Counted from the first letter of the stretch, positions 7,793 through 17,516 are shown. The stretch: DNA of 64,000 bases from Alkalibacterium putridalgicola (GCF_900109825.1 NZ_FOBL01000002.1:59784-123783), one strand, 5' to 3'. The notes: generated by a model not told the origin, from the letters alone. Numbers and translations: made by a program.

Positions 7793-9229
7793 ATGATGGA
7801 ACAGTTCAAACATGCCCTTTTTTATACAGCTATTGGTAAATATTCCATCGTTGTGGTCCAGCTGCTCGTTCAGGCAGTCCTGTCCCGGATCCTGACACCA
7901 GCGGAATATGGGATCGTGGCAGCCGTCAATATCTTCCTCGTTTTCTTCCAGCTGCTGGCCGATTTTGGGATCGGTCCAGCAGTTATACAGAATAAAAGTC
8001 TGAATAAAAGAGAATTAAATGATATCTTTTCTTTCAGCCTCTATGTCGCGGTCGGATTGGCAGTGGTGTTTTTCTTTCTGGGATATCCGATGAGTGATTT
8101 CTACGGGAACCCAGTTTATATAGCGATAAGCCGTATCCTGGCCATCGCCGTCTTTTTTTACGGCGTTTTAGTCGTACCGCAATCGATCCTCCTTCGGGAA
8201 AAGAATTTCCGGCTCGTCAATATCACGACAGTGACCGGCGCGCTGGTATCTGGAGTGATTTCTATCGGCCTCGCTCTGTTAGGGTTCAGCTATTATGCAA
8301 TCATCATCGGCAATACGGCCCGGGCATTCATTATGTTCGTAATTTTCTACATAAAGACCGAGACGAAGATCAGTCTCAAATTCAACTGGGGACCGCTCAA
8401 AAAGATCTTTGCCTTTTCACGCAATCAGTTCCTGTTCAACTTCATCAACTACTTTTCAAGGAATCTGGACAATCTCCTGATCGGGCGCTACTTCAGTGCA
8501 AGCGCGCTGGCTTACTATGACAAAGCCTATCAGGTCTCGCTGTACCCCAATCAGGTGCTGACAAGTCTCGTGACGTCAGTGATCCACCCGATCCTGTCCG
8601 ATTATGAAGATGAAAAGGAACGGATCAAACGCGTCTATTTAAGGATTTCCAATCTACTAGCAACACTTGGCATGCCGCTGTCTATCTTCCTGTTCTTCGC
8701 TGCCGAAGAAGTGATCCTGTTTCTTTTTGGGGGACAATGGGACGGCAGTGTCGCGGCCTTTCAGATACTGGCTTTGTCGATCTGGATCCAAATGATCCTG
8801 TCGAGCACCGGCGGCATCTTCCAGTCGGGGAACCGGACGGATCTTCTATTACTTTCAGGCATCTTGTCGACCGCCTTCAATATCACCGGTATCGTTATCG
8901 GTATTTTGATGGGACAGATCGAATATGTCGCCGGCTTTCTGGTCCTGGCGTTCAGCCTGAATTTTATCCAGGCCAATTACCTGCTCATGATCAAGATGTT
9001 CAAGTCAAGTCTGCTGGAGTTTTTTAAAGTGCTCACCAAGCCGGTCATTCTGGCGGTGATGCAGGCCGGGGCGTTCTGGCTGCTGCCGGAACTGCCGCTG
9101 AACAACTTCTTCAGCCTGGTCGTCAAAGGACTCGTGTTCGTTGTCGTCTGGATCATCGGTTTGTTCATCACCGGGGAATTTAAACGGCTGAAACTGGAAC
9201 TGCAGCGTGCACGTGGCATCAAAGAATAA
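7793..9229 (+). CDS. Wzx-type polysaccharide flippase
   Basis: This 478-residue multi-helix membrane protein of the MOP/polysaccharide-export superfamily has about 12-14 predicted helices over its whole length. The N-terminal pattern LSRILTPAEYGIVAAVNIF and GIGPAVIQN is typical of WzxC-like exporters. It would flip undecaprenyl-linked repeat units to the outer membrane face. GAGGAG lies 9 bases before ATG 7793 (a second ATG follows directly). It is separated from the upstream GT2 only by the IS copy. The flippase at 49218 is a homologue (shared LSRIL.P..GIVA.V and GIGPA.IQN); the one at 26095 belongs to a different subgroup. Confidence 0.9.
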   Translation: MMEQFKHALFYTAIGKYSIVVVQLLVQAVLSRILTPAEYGIVAAVNIFLVFFQLLADFGIGPAVIQNKSLNKRELNDIFSFSLYVAVGLAVVFFFLGYPMSDFYGNPVYIAISRILAIAVFFYGVLVVPQSILLREKNFRLVNITTVTGALVSGVISIGLALLGFSYYAIIIGNTARAFIMFVIFYIKTETKISLKFNWGPLKKIFAFSRNQFLFNFINYFSRNLDNLLIGRYFSASALAYYDKAYQVSLYPNQVLTSLVTSVIHPILSDYEDEKERIKRVYLRISNLLATLGMPLSIFLFFAAEEVILFLFGGQWDGSVAAFQILALSIWIQMILSSTGGIFQSGNRTDLLLLSGILSTAFNITGIVIGILMGQIEYVAGFLVLAFSLNFIQANYLLMIKMFKSSLLEFFKVLTKPVILAVMQAGAFWLLPELPLNNFFSLVVKGLVFVVVWIIGLFITGEFKRLKLELQRARGIKE

Positions 9230-9248
9230 AGAAGAGAGGAGCAGGAAC

Positions 9249-10175
9249 ATGACTAAACCCTTAGTATCGATCATCGTACCCACTTATAATGTAGAAAGAT
9301 ATATCGAGGAGTGCATCGATTCCCTGCTCGCTCAGACCTATCCGAGTACCGAGATCATCGTTCTGGATGATGCGTCGACCGATGCGACTGTATACTTATT
9401 AAAGCAGTACACCGAAGAGATTATCCTGATCGAAAATGAAAAGAACAAAGGTCAGGGTGCAAGACGAAATCAGGGGCTGCAAATAGCCAGCGGAAAGTAC
9501 ATCTATTTCATGGATGCCGACGACTGGCTGGAAAAAGAGGCACTCGAAGAATGTGTCGAGCTGGCCGAAAAAACCAGTGCAGAACTCGTTCGTTTCAATG
9601 GCTTGGCCTTTTATCAGGACGACCAATCGGCGGTAAATGAAAACAACTACGACTTTTCTCAAACGCTCGAAAATAATAAGCTCTACACAGGAGAAGAGGC
9701 TCTTTTGAAAAATAGAAAAGCCTTCACGCCGTCACCCTGTCTCTATTTAGTGAAAAAAGACCTGATCGACCAAAACAACTTGTCGTTTATCGAAGGCGTC
9801 CTGCATGAAGACGAGTACTTCACGACCGTCCTGTTTTCGAACACCGAAAGAATGATTTACTTGAATAAAAAATACTATCACCGCCGCTACCGGACCGCTT
9901 CGACCATGACAGAACAGACGAAACAGCACAAGCTGAGATCGTTCAATTCTTACATCAAAGTGTTTCAGGCGCTGGAAGAGGAGTATAAACAGTCGAAATA
10001 TTCAGAACATCAGAAACAGTTCATCAAGCGTCAGCTGCTATCCATATACAACGGACTGCTAATAAGCGACGTGTATCCGGAGATGAAACGCCAGCTGAAA
10101 CAGTTTAAAACGGTATCGCTTAAGGACAAACTGTTCGTGCTTGGTGCAAGACTTAAGCAGCAGCTGAAAAAATAA
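9249..10175 (+). CDS. Glycosyltransferase family 2
   Basis: This 308-residue GT-A enzyme shows SIIVPTYNVERYI at residues 7-19, VLDDASTDA around 38-46 and MDADDW (~85-90) as the metal-binding DxD region. The start at ATG 9249 has a GAGAGGAG site; an in-frame GTG start further upstream would overlap the flippase gene. The C-terminal third has the alpha-helical tail common in capsule GT2 enzymes. It sits 19 bases after the flippase and probably shares its transcript. The sugar and linkage cannot be read from the sequence. Confidence 0.88.
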   Translation: MTKPLVSIIVPTYNVERYIEECIDSLLAQTYPSTEIIVLDDASTDATVYLLKQYTEEIILIENEKNKGQGARRNQGLQIASGKYIYFMDADDWLEKEALEECVELAEKTSAELVRFNGLAFYQDDQSAVNENNYDFSQTLENNKLYTGEEALLKNRKAFTPSPCLYLVKKDLIDQNNLSFIEGVLHEDEYFTTVLFSNTERMIYLNKKYYHRRYRTASTMTEQTKQHKLRSFNSYIKVFQALEEEYKQSKYSEHQKQFIKRQLLSIYNGLLISDVYPEMKRQLKQFKTVSLKDKLFVLGARLKQQLKK

Positions 10176-10202
10176 GAATAAAAAGTGAATAAGAAAGCAC
10201 TT

Positions 10203-10254
10203 ACCTTTACCAGATTATGACAATACGCTGAAAATGTGTCGGTAAAGGTTCTTT
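10203..10254 (+). terminator. Probable terminator after the GT2 gene
   Basis: Arms acctttacc (10203-10211) and ggtaaaggt (10241-10249) enclose a long loop and are followed by TCTTTTT. A TGGTAAAAT extended -10-like box follows at about 10258-10266, the likely promoter for the 2-epimerase gene. Confidence 0.5.
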
Positions 10255-10336
10255 TTATGGTAAAATAGCTTTTGATTGTGTCACACTATAGATACTGAAT
10301 ATCATGAATAAATAAAGAGAATGGAGAAGAGCCAGG

Positions 10337-11455
10337 ATGAAGAAAAAGAAAATTGCGATCGTATTCGGTACGCGTCCGGAAGCGATCAAAATGGCGCCAG
10401 TCATTCTTGAACTGAAAAAATATCAGGATGAATTTGAATCCTGTATCATTGTCTCTGCTCAACATAGAGAAATGCTTGACCAGGTTTTATCCGTTTTTGA
10501 TATCAAACCGGATTATGATTTGGACATCATGAAACGCAACCAGACTTTGTCGGATATCACATCTGATGTCTTGAAAGGGATCGAAACGGTCTTTGTAAAA
10601 GAACAGCCAGATATGGTGCTGGTTCACGGGGATACGACGACGAGTTTTGCCGCGGCTCTGGCGGCTTATTATCATCAGATCCCGATCGGTCACGTGGAAG
10701 CCGGGCTCCGCACTTACGATAAATATTTCCCCTTTCCTGAGGAAGGAAACAGACAGTTGATCGATGCAATTACCGATCTGTTCTTTGTCCCAACGGAGAC
10801 CACGAAACAGAACCTTCTCAAAGAAGGCAAGGATGAACAACAGATAGTTGTCACAGGCAACACAGTGATCGATGCGGTTCGTTATACAAAAGTCAGTAAA
10901 ACCAAGCACAATGCATTGGACTTAATGGATGAAAAAACGGATCAGAAATGGATATTACTCACATCTCACCGGAGAGAAAATTACGGACAGCCAATGATCA
11001 ATATATTTGAGGCTATTTTAGAAGTTGTAAATAATCACAAAGAAATTGAAGTAATTGTACCCGTTCATTTAAGCCCGACAGTTCAGAGAGTAGCGAATGA
11101 GATTCTAGGCGATCACGACAGAATCCATTTAATCGAACCACTTGAAGTCGATGTCTTTCATCAAGTCATCAATAAAACCTATTTAGTACTGACAGATTCC
11201 GGTGGTCTGCAGGAAGAAGCACCTGCATTAGATAAACCTGTCCTTGTCTTAAGAGATAAGACGGAACGACCTGAAGGACTGGATGCAGGCACACTCAAAG
11301 TTATAGGTACAGATAAGAGAAGAATAGTAGAAGAAGTAAATGAGTTAGTTACAAATAGAGATCTATATATAAAAATGTCTCAAGCAGATAACCCTTATGG
11401 AGATGGATACGCAAGTGGAAGGATACTCGAAACAATAAAAGGTTACTTTCTGTAA
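10337..11455 (+). CDS. mnaA: UDP-N-acetylglucosamine 2-epimerase (non-hydrolysing)
   Basis: This 372-residue enzyme converts UDP-GlcNAc to UDP-ManNAc. Family motifs are in order: GTRPEAIKMAP (residues 10-20), VHGDTTTS (~93-100), HVEAGLRT (~117-124), PEEGNRQ..D, TSHRREN and TDSGGLQEEA near the C-terminus. It is full length. GAGAAGAGCCAGG precedes ATG. It starts a run mnaA-wzy-wbaP-wzz behind its own promoter region. UDP-ManNAc may enter this locus's repeat unit or wall-teichoic-acid linkage units; no TagA homologue is visible here. Confidence 0.95.
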   Translation: MKKKKIAIVFGTRPEAIKMAPVILELKKYQDEFESCIIVSAQHREMLDQVLSVFDIKPDYDLDIMKRNQTLSDITSDVLKGIETVFVKEQPDMVLVHGDTTTSFAAALAAYYHQIPIGHVEAGLRTYDKYFPFPEEGNRQLIDAITDLFFVPTETTKQNLLKEGKDEQQIVVTGNTVIDAVRYTKVSKTKHNALDLMDEKTDQKWILLTSHRRENYGQPMINIFEAILEVVNNHKEIEVIVPVHLSPTVQRVANEILGDHDRIHLIEPLEVDVFHQVINKTYLVLTDSGGLQEEAPALDKPVLVLRDKTERPEGLDAGTLKVIGTDKRRIVEEVNELVTNRDLYIKMSQADNPYGDGYASGRILETIKGYFL

Positions 11456-11486
11456 TTGAATGAGTATGAATAGAGGAGATGGTTGA

Positions 11487-12725
11487 GTGGAGTCGACGTT
11501 AGTCAATAAATGGTTAAATCAGTACGAAAACAGACAACCTGTATTCAACCATCTGGTTTTATTCTTAGTAGCTATCTCATTCGCCTTAAGTGACTGGCTT
11601 TACGGTGCATTCACTTTTACAGAACTGATACTTGGATTGTCTCTCAGTATCCTATTTTTAGCGGGAAAGTATAGAATACATGTTCACCAATTAAAATGGG
11701 TACTGGCTCCAATAATCATAATTTTAGTTCATTCTCTTTATTTATATAACGTTTATGATGATTTTAATTTGCGGATTTCAGTTATAGCACTTATTAAGTT
11801 ATTATTTTACGTGTTGGCCGTTACTGGACTGTATAATTTTATCAAGGTGCAAAAGCTGAAAGAGGAGTTCATGATATGGAATAATCTTGTTGCTCTTATT
11901 ATTTTAGCTCTGGGTGTATACATTGCTCTTGCCGTCTACATGGAAACGAACTTTGAGCAAGGATTACCTTATGAATTTCTGTTGAGATTTACTCGACTTG
12001 ATGGACACCTTTACCGGCGAGATATACCGATCGTACGAATGAAGAGTATCTTCCAGGAACCTGCTCATTTAGGGTATTACTTAAATTCAATACTCATGAT
12101 AAATCTGTTGAACAAAAAGCAGCTGAGAATGAAAAAATGGATCAACAGCTTATTGATTACGGGGGTTATACTAACGTTATCATATAGCTCAGTCTTTATT
12201 ATGCTTTCGATATTGGCACTTTGGCTGATTGTCAATTTTAATCACTTTAAAGGTAAACTAAAATGGACTCCAAGTGCATTTGTCAGTTTAGGACTTGTAT
12301 TGATCGTTGTGTTTTTTTTCAGAGAGTTAATATACACGACGCTGGTACAGAGGACCATAGAAATTATTACAGGTGTAGAAACATCAGGATATGAACGCTT
12401 AATTGTCAGCTGGCGCTATATAAATAAAGAAACATTTTTATCAGGATATGGTTTTTTACAAAGTCCTGGAATGTTATGGAACATTTTTGCCTATGTATTT
12501 ACAGAGTTAGGTCTGATTGTGTTCTTTTTATACGTATTGAGTATCGGTTACTTAATGAACTATAATATACCAATTGCGCTAGTGTTTATATTAATGAACT
12601 TCGCTAAGGGCGGATATTTATCCTCTGGGTACTGGTTCCTGATTTTACTTGTGATCATTTATTCGGCTCGTAACTTTGAACCATTTCATGTTACTAATAG
12701 AAAGGGAGAACACCGTGAGAAGTAA
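11487..12725 (+). CDS. Wzy-type polysaccharide polymerase (O-antigen ligase-like)
   Basis: This 412-residue integral membrane protein has about ten hydrophobic helices and a larger extracytoplasmic loop around residues 150-200 containing IFQEPAHLGYY, a pattern common in Wzy/O-antigen polymerase-like proteins (an F-x-E-P near a conserved Tyr). It would join flipped repeat units outside the membrane. The start is GTG 11487 behind AGAGGAGATGG. Its 3' end overlaps the next gene by 11 bases. Base composition falls in this gene compared with the upstream GT2s, as is usual for Wzy genes. Confidence 0.78.
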   Translation: MESTLVNKWLNQYENRQPVFNHLVLFLVAISFALSDWLYGAFTFTELILGLSLSILFLAGKYRIHVHQLKWVLAPIIIILVHSLYLYNVYDDFNLRISVIALIKLLFYVLAVTGLYNFIKVQKLKEEFMIWNNLVALIILALGVYIALAVYMETNFEQGLPYEFLLRFTRLDGHLYRRDIPIVRMKSIFQEPAHLGYYLNSILMINLLNKKQLRMKKWINSLLITGVILTLSYSSVFIMLSILALWLIVNFNHFKGKLKWTPSAFVSLGLVLIVVFFFRELIYTTLVQRTIEIITGVETSGYERLIVSWRYINKETFLSGYGFLQSPGMLWNIFAYVFTELGLIVFFLYVLSIGYLMNYNIPIALVFILMNFAKGGYLSSGYWFLILLVIIYSARNFEPFHVTNRKGEHREK

Positions 12726-14091
12726 TGAAGGATTTGACAAGACAAAAAAAATATTAATAGGAATGGTAGAAGTCCTATTGTATCATTTATCGATATGGCT
12801 ATCGTTTTATTATAGATATGACGGGAATATTCCTAGTTTTAACTATATATCGTATCAAAATGCCCGAGTGTATATATTTTTTGTATTTCTACTGTTAAAC
12901 ATTTTGTTTGGAATTTATATATACTACAACAAATCAATTATGGATCTGTTTGTGATTACAATCATTGTTCAGGTAATACTTACTGTAATGATTATGGCCA
13001 TGACCTTTTTCGGAAGATGGTTTAGTTTCCCCAGATCTGTCATAGTTATTAGTTTTATTACCAGTTCAGTTATTCTATTTATTTGGAGAGTAGCAGTATT
13101 TAAACTCTACGAAAGAATTGCAGGGACGAAGAAAGTTATGGTCGTGGGTGAGGAAAATAAAATCGGTGAAATCATCTACAACTTCATGAATGCTAAAAAT
13201 AAAAGGCATACTGTCACCTCGGCAGTGCTAGATAATTATATTGAAAACATAAAGAAACATATCGATACCATAGATATTGTCTATATTGCAGCCGACTTGT
13301 CACGTCAGGAAAAATTAACAATTATTGATTTTCTTGTTAAAAATAACAAAAACATATTTGTTAACACGAGTTTTGAACATCTGGCTTTAGTGAACCCAAA
13401 CATTATGAATATTGAAGACGAGAGTGTGATAGAGTTATCTAATTTTCGAATCTCTCCTGAATTTGATTTAATAAAGCGGACGATCGATATCATTGTGGCG
13501 GCACTTATGATTATAGTTACATCGCCGATTATGATACTAACGGCTATGCTGATCAAGCTCACCTCAAAAGGTCCGGCCGTCTATAAACAAGTAAGAATTA
13601 CTAAAGGTCAGAAAGAGTTTAATATATATAAATTTAGAACCATGTCCGCAACTGCAGAAACAGATTCTGGACCGGTGTTGGCGAAAGCGAATGATATGAG
13701 GGTCACACCGATAGGTAAATACTTAAGAGCTTTACGTATTGACGAATTACCTCAGCTGTTCAATGTATTGAACGGTACGATGGCATTGGTTGGACCGCGA
13801 CCGGAAAGACCGTTTTTTGTTGACCAGTTCAAGAAAGAAAATCCTTATTATGATTTAAGACATAATGTTAGAGCTGGGATTACTGGCTATGCTCAAGTGT
13901 ACGGAAAATATTCTACGAATTTTAACAGCAAACTAAATTTCGATTTAGTTTATATAAAGAATTATAACTTATTGATGGATTTAAAAATACTTTTACAAAC
14001 CATTAAAGTTCTGTTTGATAAAGTTTCTTCAAAAGGTGTAGATGAAGAAATCGATACTAGCATTCCAGAGACGATAAAAATCTATAGATAG
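12715..14091 (+). CDS. Undecaprenyl-phosphate sugar phosphotransferase (WbaP/CpsE type)
   Basis: This 458-residue initiating transferase has about four or five N-terminal helices, a central Rossmann-like segment (KKVMVVGEENKIGEI near residue 135) and a C-terminal catalytic bacterial sugar transferase domain (~residues 250-440). Motifs include KRTIDIIVAAL, YKFRTMSATAE, RIDELPQLFNVLNG, GPRPERP and RAGITGYAQV. It transfers a sugar-1-phosphate from a UDP-sugar to undecaprenyl phosphate, starting repeat-unit synthesis. GTG 12715 is chosen because AAAGGGAG lies 7 bases upstream; this overlaps the Wzy gene by 11 bases. An upstream ATG at 12676 lacks a good site. The donor sugar is not predictable. 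Confidence 0.9.
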   Translation: MRSNEGFDKTKKILIGMVEVLLYHLSIWLSFYYRYDGNIPSFNYISYQNARVYIFFVFLLLNILFGIYIYYNKSIMDLFVITIIVQVILTVMIMAMTFFGRWFSFPRSVIVISFITSSVILFIWRVAVFKLYERIAGTKKVMVVGEENKIGEIIYNFMNAKNKRHTVTSAVLDNYIENIKKHIDTIDIVYIAADLSRQEKLTIIDFLVKNNKNIFVNTSFEHLALVNPNIMNIEDESVIELSNFRISPEFDLIKRTIDIIVAALMIIVTSPIMILTAMLIKLTSKGPAVYKQVRITKGQKEFNIYKFRTMSATAETDSGPVLAKANDMRVTPIGKYLRALRIDELPQLFNVLNGTMALVGPRPERPFFVDQFKKENPYYDLRHNVRAGITGYAQVYGKYSTNFNSKLNFDLVYIKNYNLLMDLKILLQTIKVLFDKVSSKGVDEEIDTSIPETIKIYR

Positions 14092-14105
14092 TTAGGAGTG
14101 GGGAA

Positions 14106-15227
14106 ATGAAAGATGAGTTGACATTAAAAGATTTATACAGATTTTTAGTTGATAATATAAAAATCATTATTAGCACGGTCGCAGTTACGAGTATTATGGC
14201 AATAGTATTTGCTGTCTTATCAAATTTAGATTTAGATGACTCTGAAACTGTTGATACCACGCCTATTGAAAATCCTAGACTAATCAGTGAGAAAAGATAT
14301 GAAGAATACGCTCAGTGGCCTGTAGAACTTTTCTCAGAGCCACAAATAAGACAAATGCAGGCGTACCTTCTTCCCAAAGCATATAAGATCACATTTTATG
14401 CCGAACATGAGGATTACGAACCAATCACAAACACAACATTCATGAGAGAAGTATTCAGAAATAACGATGTCCTAAATTATATTGAAGACAATCTAAATGC
14501 TGATTTAACACCTGATATCGATTTTGCAGTTCATATCGAGAATTTGGCTAACTCCGGTGTCTACGAATTACATTTTCAAAGAGGTACACAGGAGGAAAGT
14601 TTAGAATTAGCTTATATCGTGATGGATGCTATTGAAGAAGGCGTAATACCTGTATTAGAGAATAAAAATGTATATTTCGTTGAAGATGAACCTGAACTGG
14701 TCGAAGAAGATTATTCTAATTTTGAAGAGGACACAACAGTTGAATCTGGTTTTTCAATCGGCTCATTCATCAGATATATAGTGTTGTTTGGGATCATAGG
14801 TATTGCAGCTGGAACTGTGATTGGAATTATTATTGCTTTGCTTGGAATAATAATGAGTAAACAGGTGACAGCACTTTATGACTATGTACGTAAAGATACG
14901 GATAAAGTGGTGCGACTGAATCATTTAAGAAATGTTGGTCCAGAAGAACGGATGCAAAAAGGACAGACTAATATCAATACGCCATTAGTTAATTCTAAAA
15001 TCCTTCTTTATGATGAAGAAACTGAAAATGAGTGGACTGATTTATTCAGCAACCTTAAAGCAAACGTTTTTAAGTATAAAGATTTTTCAAATATAAATGA
15101 AGAATTGATAAATATTGACGAAATCATTATTTTATCCAAAGTAAATAGGACCTCCAAAGACTGGTATAATAATCAGCGAGTTCAATTGAACGGTTATAAC
15201 ATCCCTATAAAGATAATCCAATTCTAG
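14106..15227 (+). CDS. Wzz-like chain-length protein with reduced kinase-like tail
   Basis: The protein (373 aa) has one membrane segment at ~16-38, a long extracytoplasmic acidic region, and a second membrane segment at ~224-250, the arrangement of Wzz/CpsC chain-length regulators. The cytoplasmic tail of ~120 residues (from MSKQVTALYDYVRK) has no Walker A motif. Its order ENEWTDLFSNLKAN..., then a strand-like IDEIIILSKVNRT and a terminal hydrophobic strand, loosely parallels the start and end of CpsD/Wzc kinase domains. It follows the initiating transferase by 14 bases with TTAGGAGTGGGG as binding site. The Wzz call is moderate; the kinase-remnant idea is inference. Confidence 0.65.
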   Translation: MKDELTLKDLYRFLVDNIKIIISTVAVTSIMAIVFAVLSNLDLDDSETVDTTPIENPRLISEKRYEEYAQWPVELFSEPQIRQMQAYLLPKAYKITFYAEHEDYEPITNTTFMREVFRNNDVLNYIEDNLNADLTPDIDFAVHIENLANSGVYELHFQRGTQEESLELAYIVMDAIEEGVIPVLENKNVYFVEDEPELVEEDYSNFEEDTTVESGFSIGSFIRYIVLFGIIGIAAGTVIGIIIALLGIIMSKQVTALYDYVRKDTDKVVRLNHLRNVGPEERMQKGQTNINTPLVNSKILLYDEETENEWTDLFSNLKANVFKYKDFSNINEELINIDEIIILSKVNRTSKDWYNNQRVQLNGYNIPIKIIQF

Positions 15228-15310
15228 GTAATATTGTTACAAAAAAATGAATATTAATTACTCTTTTCTTTACTTCTTTACAGAATGACGTTATATATTA
15301 CGCTTCTCTG

Positions 15311-15319
15311 TGTTATACT
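15311..15319 (+). promoter_or_regulatory. Extended -10 promoter of the glucosaminidase gene
   Basis: TGTTATACT (TGn plus near-consensus -10) stands 40 bases before the start codon, in the gap after the Wzz-like gene. There is no obvious -35. Confidence 0.4.
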
Positions 15320-15358
15320 TTTTGAGTATCAAACTTTTACATACTTAAGGAGGACACA

Positions 15359-17422
15359 ATGAAAAAATATAAAGCGTTTGGAATCATCATGAGTAGTATG
15401 CTAATCCTCGGTGCTGCCAGTACTACGACGATTGCTGTAGCAGAGAGCGTTGACGAGACAGCTGAAATGAGTACACAGAGTGATGGTGAAAGTTTAAATA
15501 GACTTTTCAATGAATTGGAAACCATCACTTTTGACTCATCTTCTTTATCTGAGGAACAAATAGCGGCACTTGAAGGTCTCATTGATGGTACATATAGTGT
15601 CATGTTAGAAGTGGATGAAAATACAACTTACATAGGTTTTAACGAAGTAGATGAAAGAGTAATTAGTTACTTTGAAAATCAGGAGTTTTTACAGTTTGTT
15701 TCTAATGAAAATAAATCGGTAACAGCTGAAGTCAGCCTCTCCGAATTATATGATCTAACAGAACTACTGGAAAAAGAATCTACTACTTCTTCAGAAACTG
15801 AGCCCCGACAATTGGAATCAGTTGCAACTGCAGCTAAAGAAGAAATACCTGAAGCGAGCTATACCCCTAAAACTTATTCTACAGAAGATGACGTTTCATA
15901 TTCAAGATCATCTGAAGTTGAAGAATTATTACATGGAGGGGAGGATGTCTTTAGTACTTTCGGTACAATGATGAGCATCTCCTCTTCGGACGGTAGAGTA
16001 GCAGAAAACGGTATATATACAGTTGTTAGTGGAGATACATTCAATGACATAGCTTCGTCGTTTAATTTGAAAACAAGACAGTTACAAGAATGGAATGGGC
16101 ATGTCTCTAATATCAATAGTTTGATAGTTGGGACAGAATTAGCGGTAACACGCAGAGGCGTGGAAGCACTGTTGTCTGATGCTGATAAAGCACGACTTTA
16201 TAGAGGTGGAGCTGAACCGGTTTACACTATACCGCAAGAGTTTATCGATGATATTGCTACACAAGCGATAAAAGTATCCAATCTGGAGGGCGAAGAAGCG
16301 TTGTGGCCATCACTGATGATCGCTCAGGCTGCACATGAGAGTAATTATGGTCGTTCCTCATTAGCCAGCCCTCCTTATCACAACTTAAGTGGTATAAAAG
16401 GTTCTCACAACGGTAAATCTGTGTTGATGTGGACATGGGAGGTTTTAGATGGTGTGAGAGTCGATGTCTTGGCTCCGTTCAGGCATTATCCTTCTTACGA
16501 TGCTTCTTTACAGAGTTATGCAAGTTTACTTAGAAATGGTCTTTCCTGGAGCAGAGACTATTATTCTGGAACCTGGAGAAGCAAAACCGATTCTGTCTGG
16601 GATGTGCTGGATAATGGGGGATTACGAGGATATGCGACAGATCCGAACTATTATGTTGCAATCAAACGGATCATCGACAACTTTGATTTGACTAAATACG
16701 ACACAGGAAATTACTACGTTCGTACGGGAACATTCTTAGGAGAAACCTTCACTCAGCTTCAAGTCAATAAACTTGCCAGCCAAAATAAAGCGCTGGACTA
16801 TAGAATAGAAGTCGATACGAATAAAACACCTTATTCATACCGAAGAATCGAATCCACTGAAGAGTTCCTGGGAGAAGCCGGTGCTCAAAGAGTGATCGAT
16901 CAGTTACGCAGAGATAAAGGCTGGGGTGCATCGATGATCGCCACAGGAAATGGTACTGAAAGACACCGCGTACGCTCAGGATTCTTCAATACAAAGGCTA
17001 GAGCAGAAATCGCTCTTGATAACTTCAGGAACTTAAGTGGTTATTCAGCAAGTATTGAAATAGATTCGGATGGGAAATACAGAATACTTACAGGCTTCTT
17101 TAATGGAGCATCCAGCGCACGTAAAGGTCTTGCTTACATGCACGAGCTTGGATGGGGTGCAAGTATAATTGGAACAGGTAATTACACACCACACTACACT
17201 GTAAGAACTGGAACGTTCAATACACCAAACCATGTGAATAGTGCCGAAATCTACTTTAACCATTATGGATGGGGAAGTAAACAGGTACTGTCCACTAGAA
17301 CAAATCCTTATTACCGTATTTATGCGGAAGGCTTTGTTTATGAAGGTCAGGCCAATACATTTGTTGAGCAGTTAAGCAGCCAATACAACTGGGGGTCAAC
17401 AGCTTTTCCAGTACACAAATAA
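15359..17422 (+). CDS. Secreted LysM endo-beta-N-acetylglucosaminidase with SPOR-like repeats
   Basis: This 687-residue exported protein starts with a signal peptide (basic MKKYK, hydrophobic core, cleavage probably after residue ~28 near AVAES). An acidic Ser/Glu-rich region (~30-195) follows, then a LysM motif (~219-262, YTVVSGDTFNDIAS), a glucosaminidase domain (~290-440; AAHESNYGRS with probable catalytic E327), and about five or six repeats of ~35-40 residues in the C-terminal 250 residues. These have the pattern Y-x-V-x-T/S-G-x-F ... A ... GWGAS, like SPOR/peptidoglycan-binding repeats. It cleaves the glycan backbone of peptidoglycan. AAGGAGG precedes ATG. It has its own promoter and terminator, so it is a single-gene unit between two polysaccharide loci. 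Confidence 0.9.
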   Translation: MKKYKAFGIIMSSMLILGAASTTTIAVAESVDETAEMSTQSDGESLNRLFNELETITFDSSSLSEEQIAALEGLIDGTYSVMLEVDENTTYIGFNEVDERVISYFENQEFLQFVSNENKSVTAEVSLSELYDLTELLEKESTTSSETEPRQLESVATAAKEEIPEASYTPKTYSTEDDVSYSRSSEVEELLHGGEDVFSTFGTMMSISSSDGRVAENGIYTVVSGDTFNDIASSFNLKTRQLQEWNGHVSNINSLIVGTELAVTRRGVEALLSDADKARLYRGGAEPVYTIPQEFIDDIATQAIKVSNLEGEEALWPSLMIAQAAHESNYGRSSLASPPYHNLSGIKGSHNGKSVLMWTWEVLDGVRVDVLAPFRHYPSYDASLQSYASLLRNGLSWSRDYYSGTWRSKTDSVWDVLDNGGLRGYATDPNYYVAIKRIIDNFDLTKYDTGNYYVRTGTFLGETFTQLQVNKLASQNKALDYRIEVDTNKTPYSYRRIESTEEFLGEAGAQRVIDQLRRDKGWGASMIATGNGTERHRVRSGFFNTKARAEIALDNFRNLSGYSASIEIDSDGKYRILTGFFNGASSARKGLAYMHELGWGASIIGTGNYTPHYTVRTGTFNTPNHVNSAEIYFNHYGWGSKQVLSTRTNPYYRIYAEGFVYEGQANTFVEQLSSQYNWGSTAFPVHK

Positions 17423-17433
17423 AGTCATAAAAT

Positions 17434-17516
17434 AATCACTCATTTATACTGTCTAGATCCACTTTGATCAAAGGTTGGGATCGGAATAGACAGACTATAA
17501 GTGAGTGATTTTTTTG
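17434..17516 (+). terminator. Large hairpin terminator after the glucosaminidase gene
   Basis: The arm aatcactcatttata... (from 17434) pairs with ...tataagtgagtgatt ending at 17510, followed by TTTTTT. A further inner pairing (gtct / agac) extends the stem. It closes region A. Confidence 0.75.

Noticed and set aside
10487..10909. 140-codon minus-strand frame
   Set aside because: It lies wholly opposite mnaA, whose motifs are complete; the minus frame has no protein-like features.
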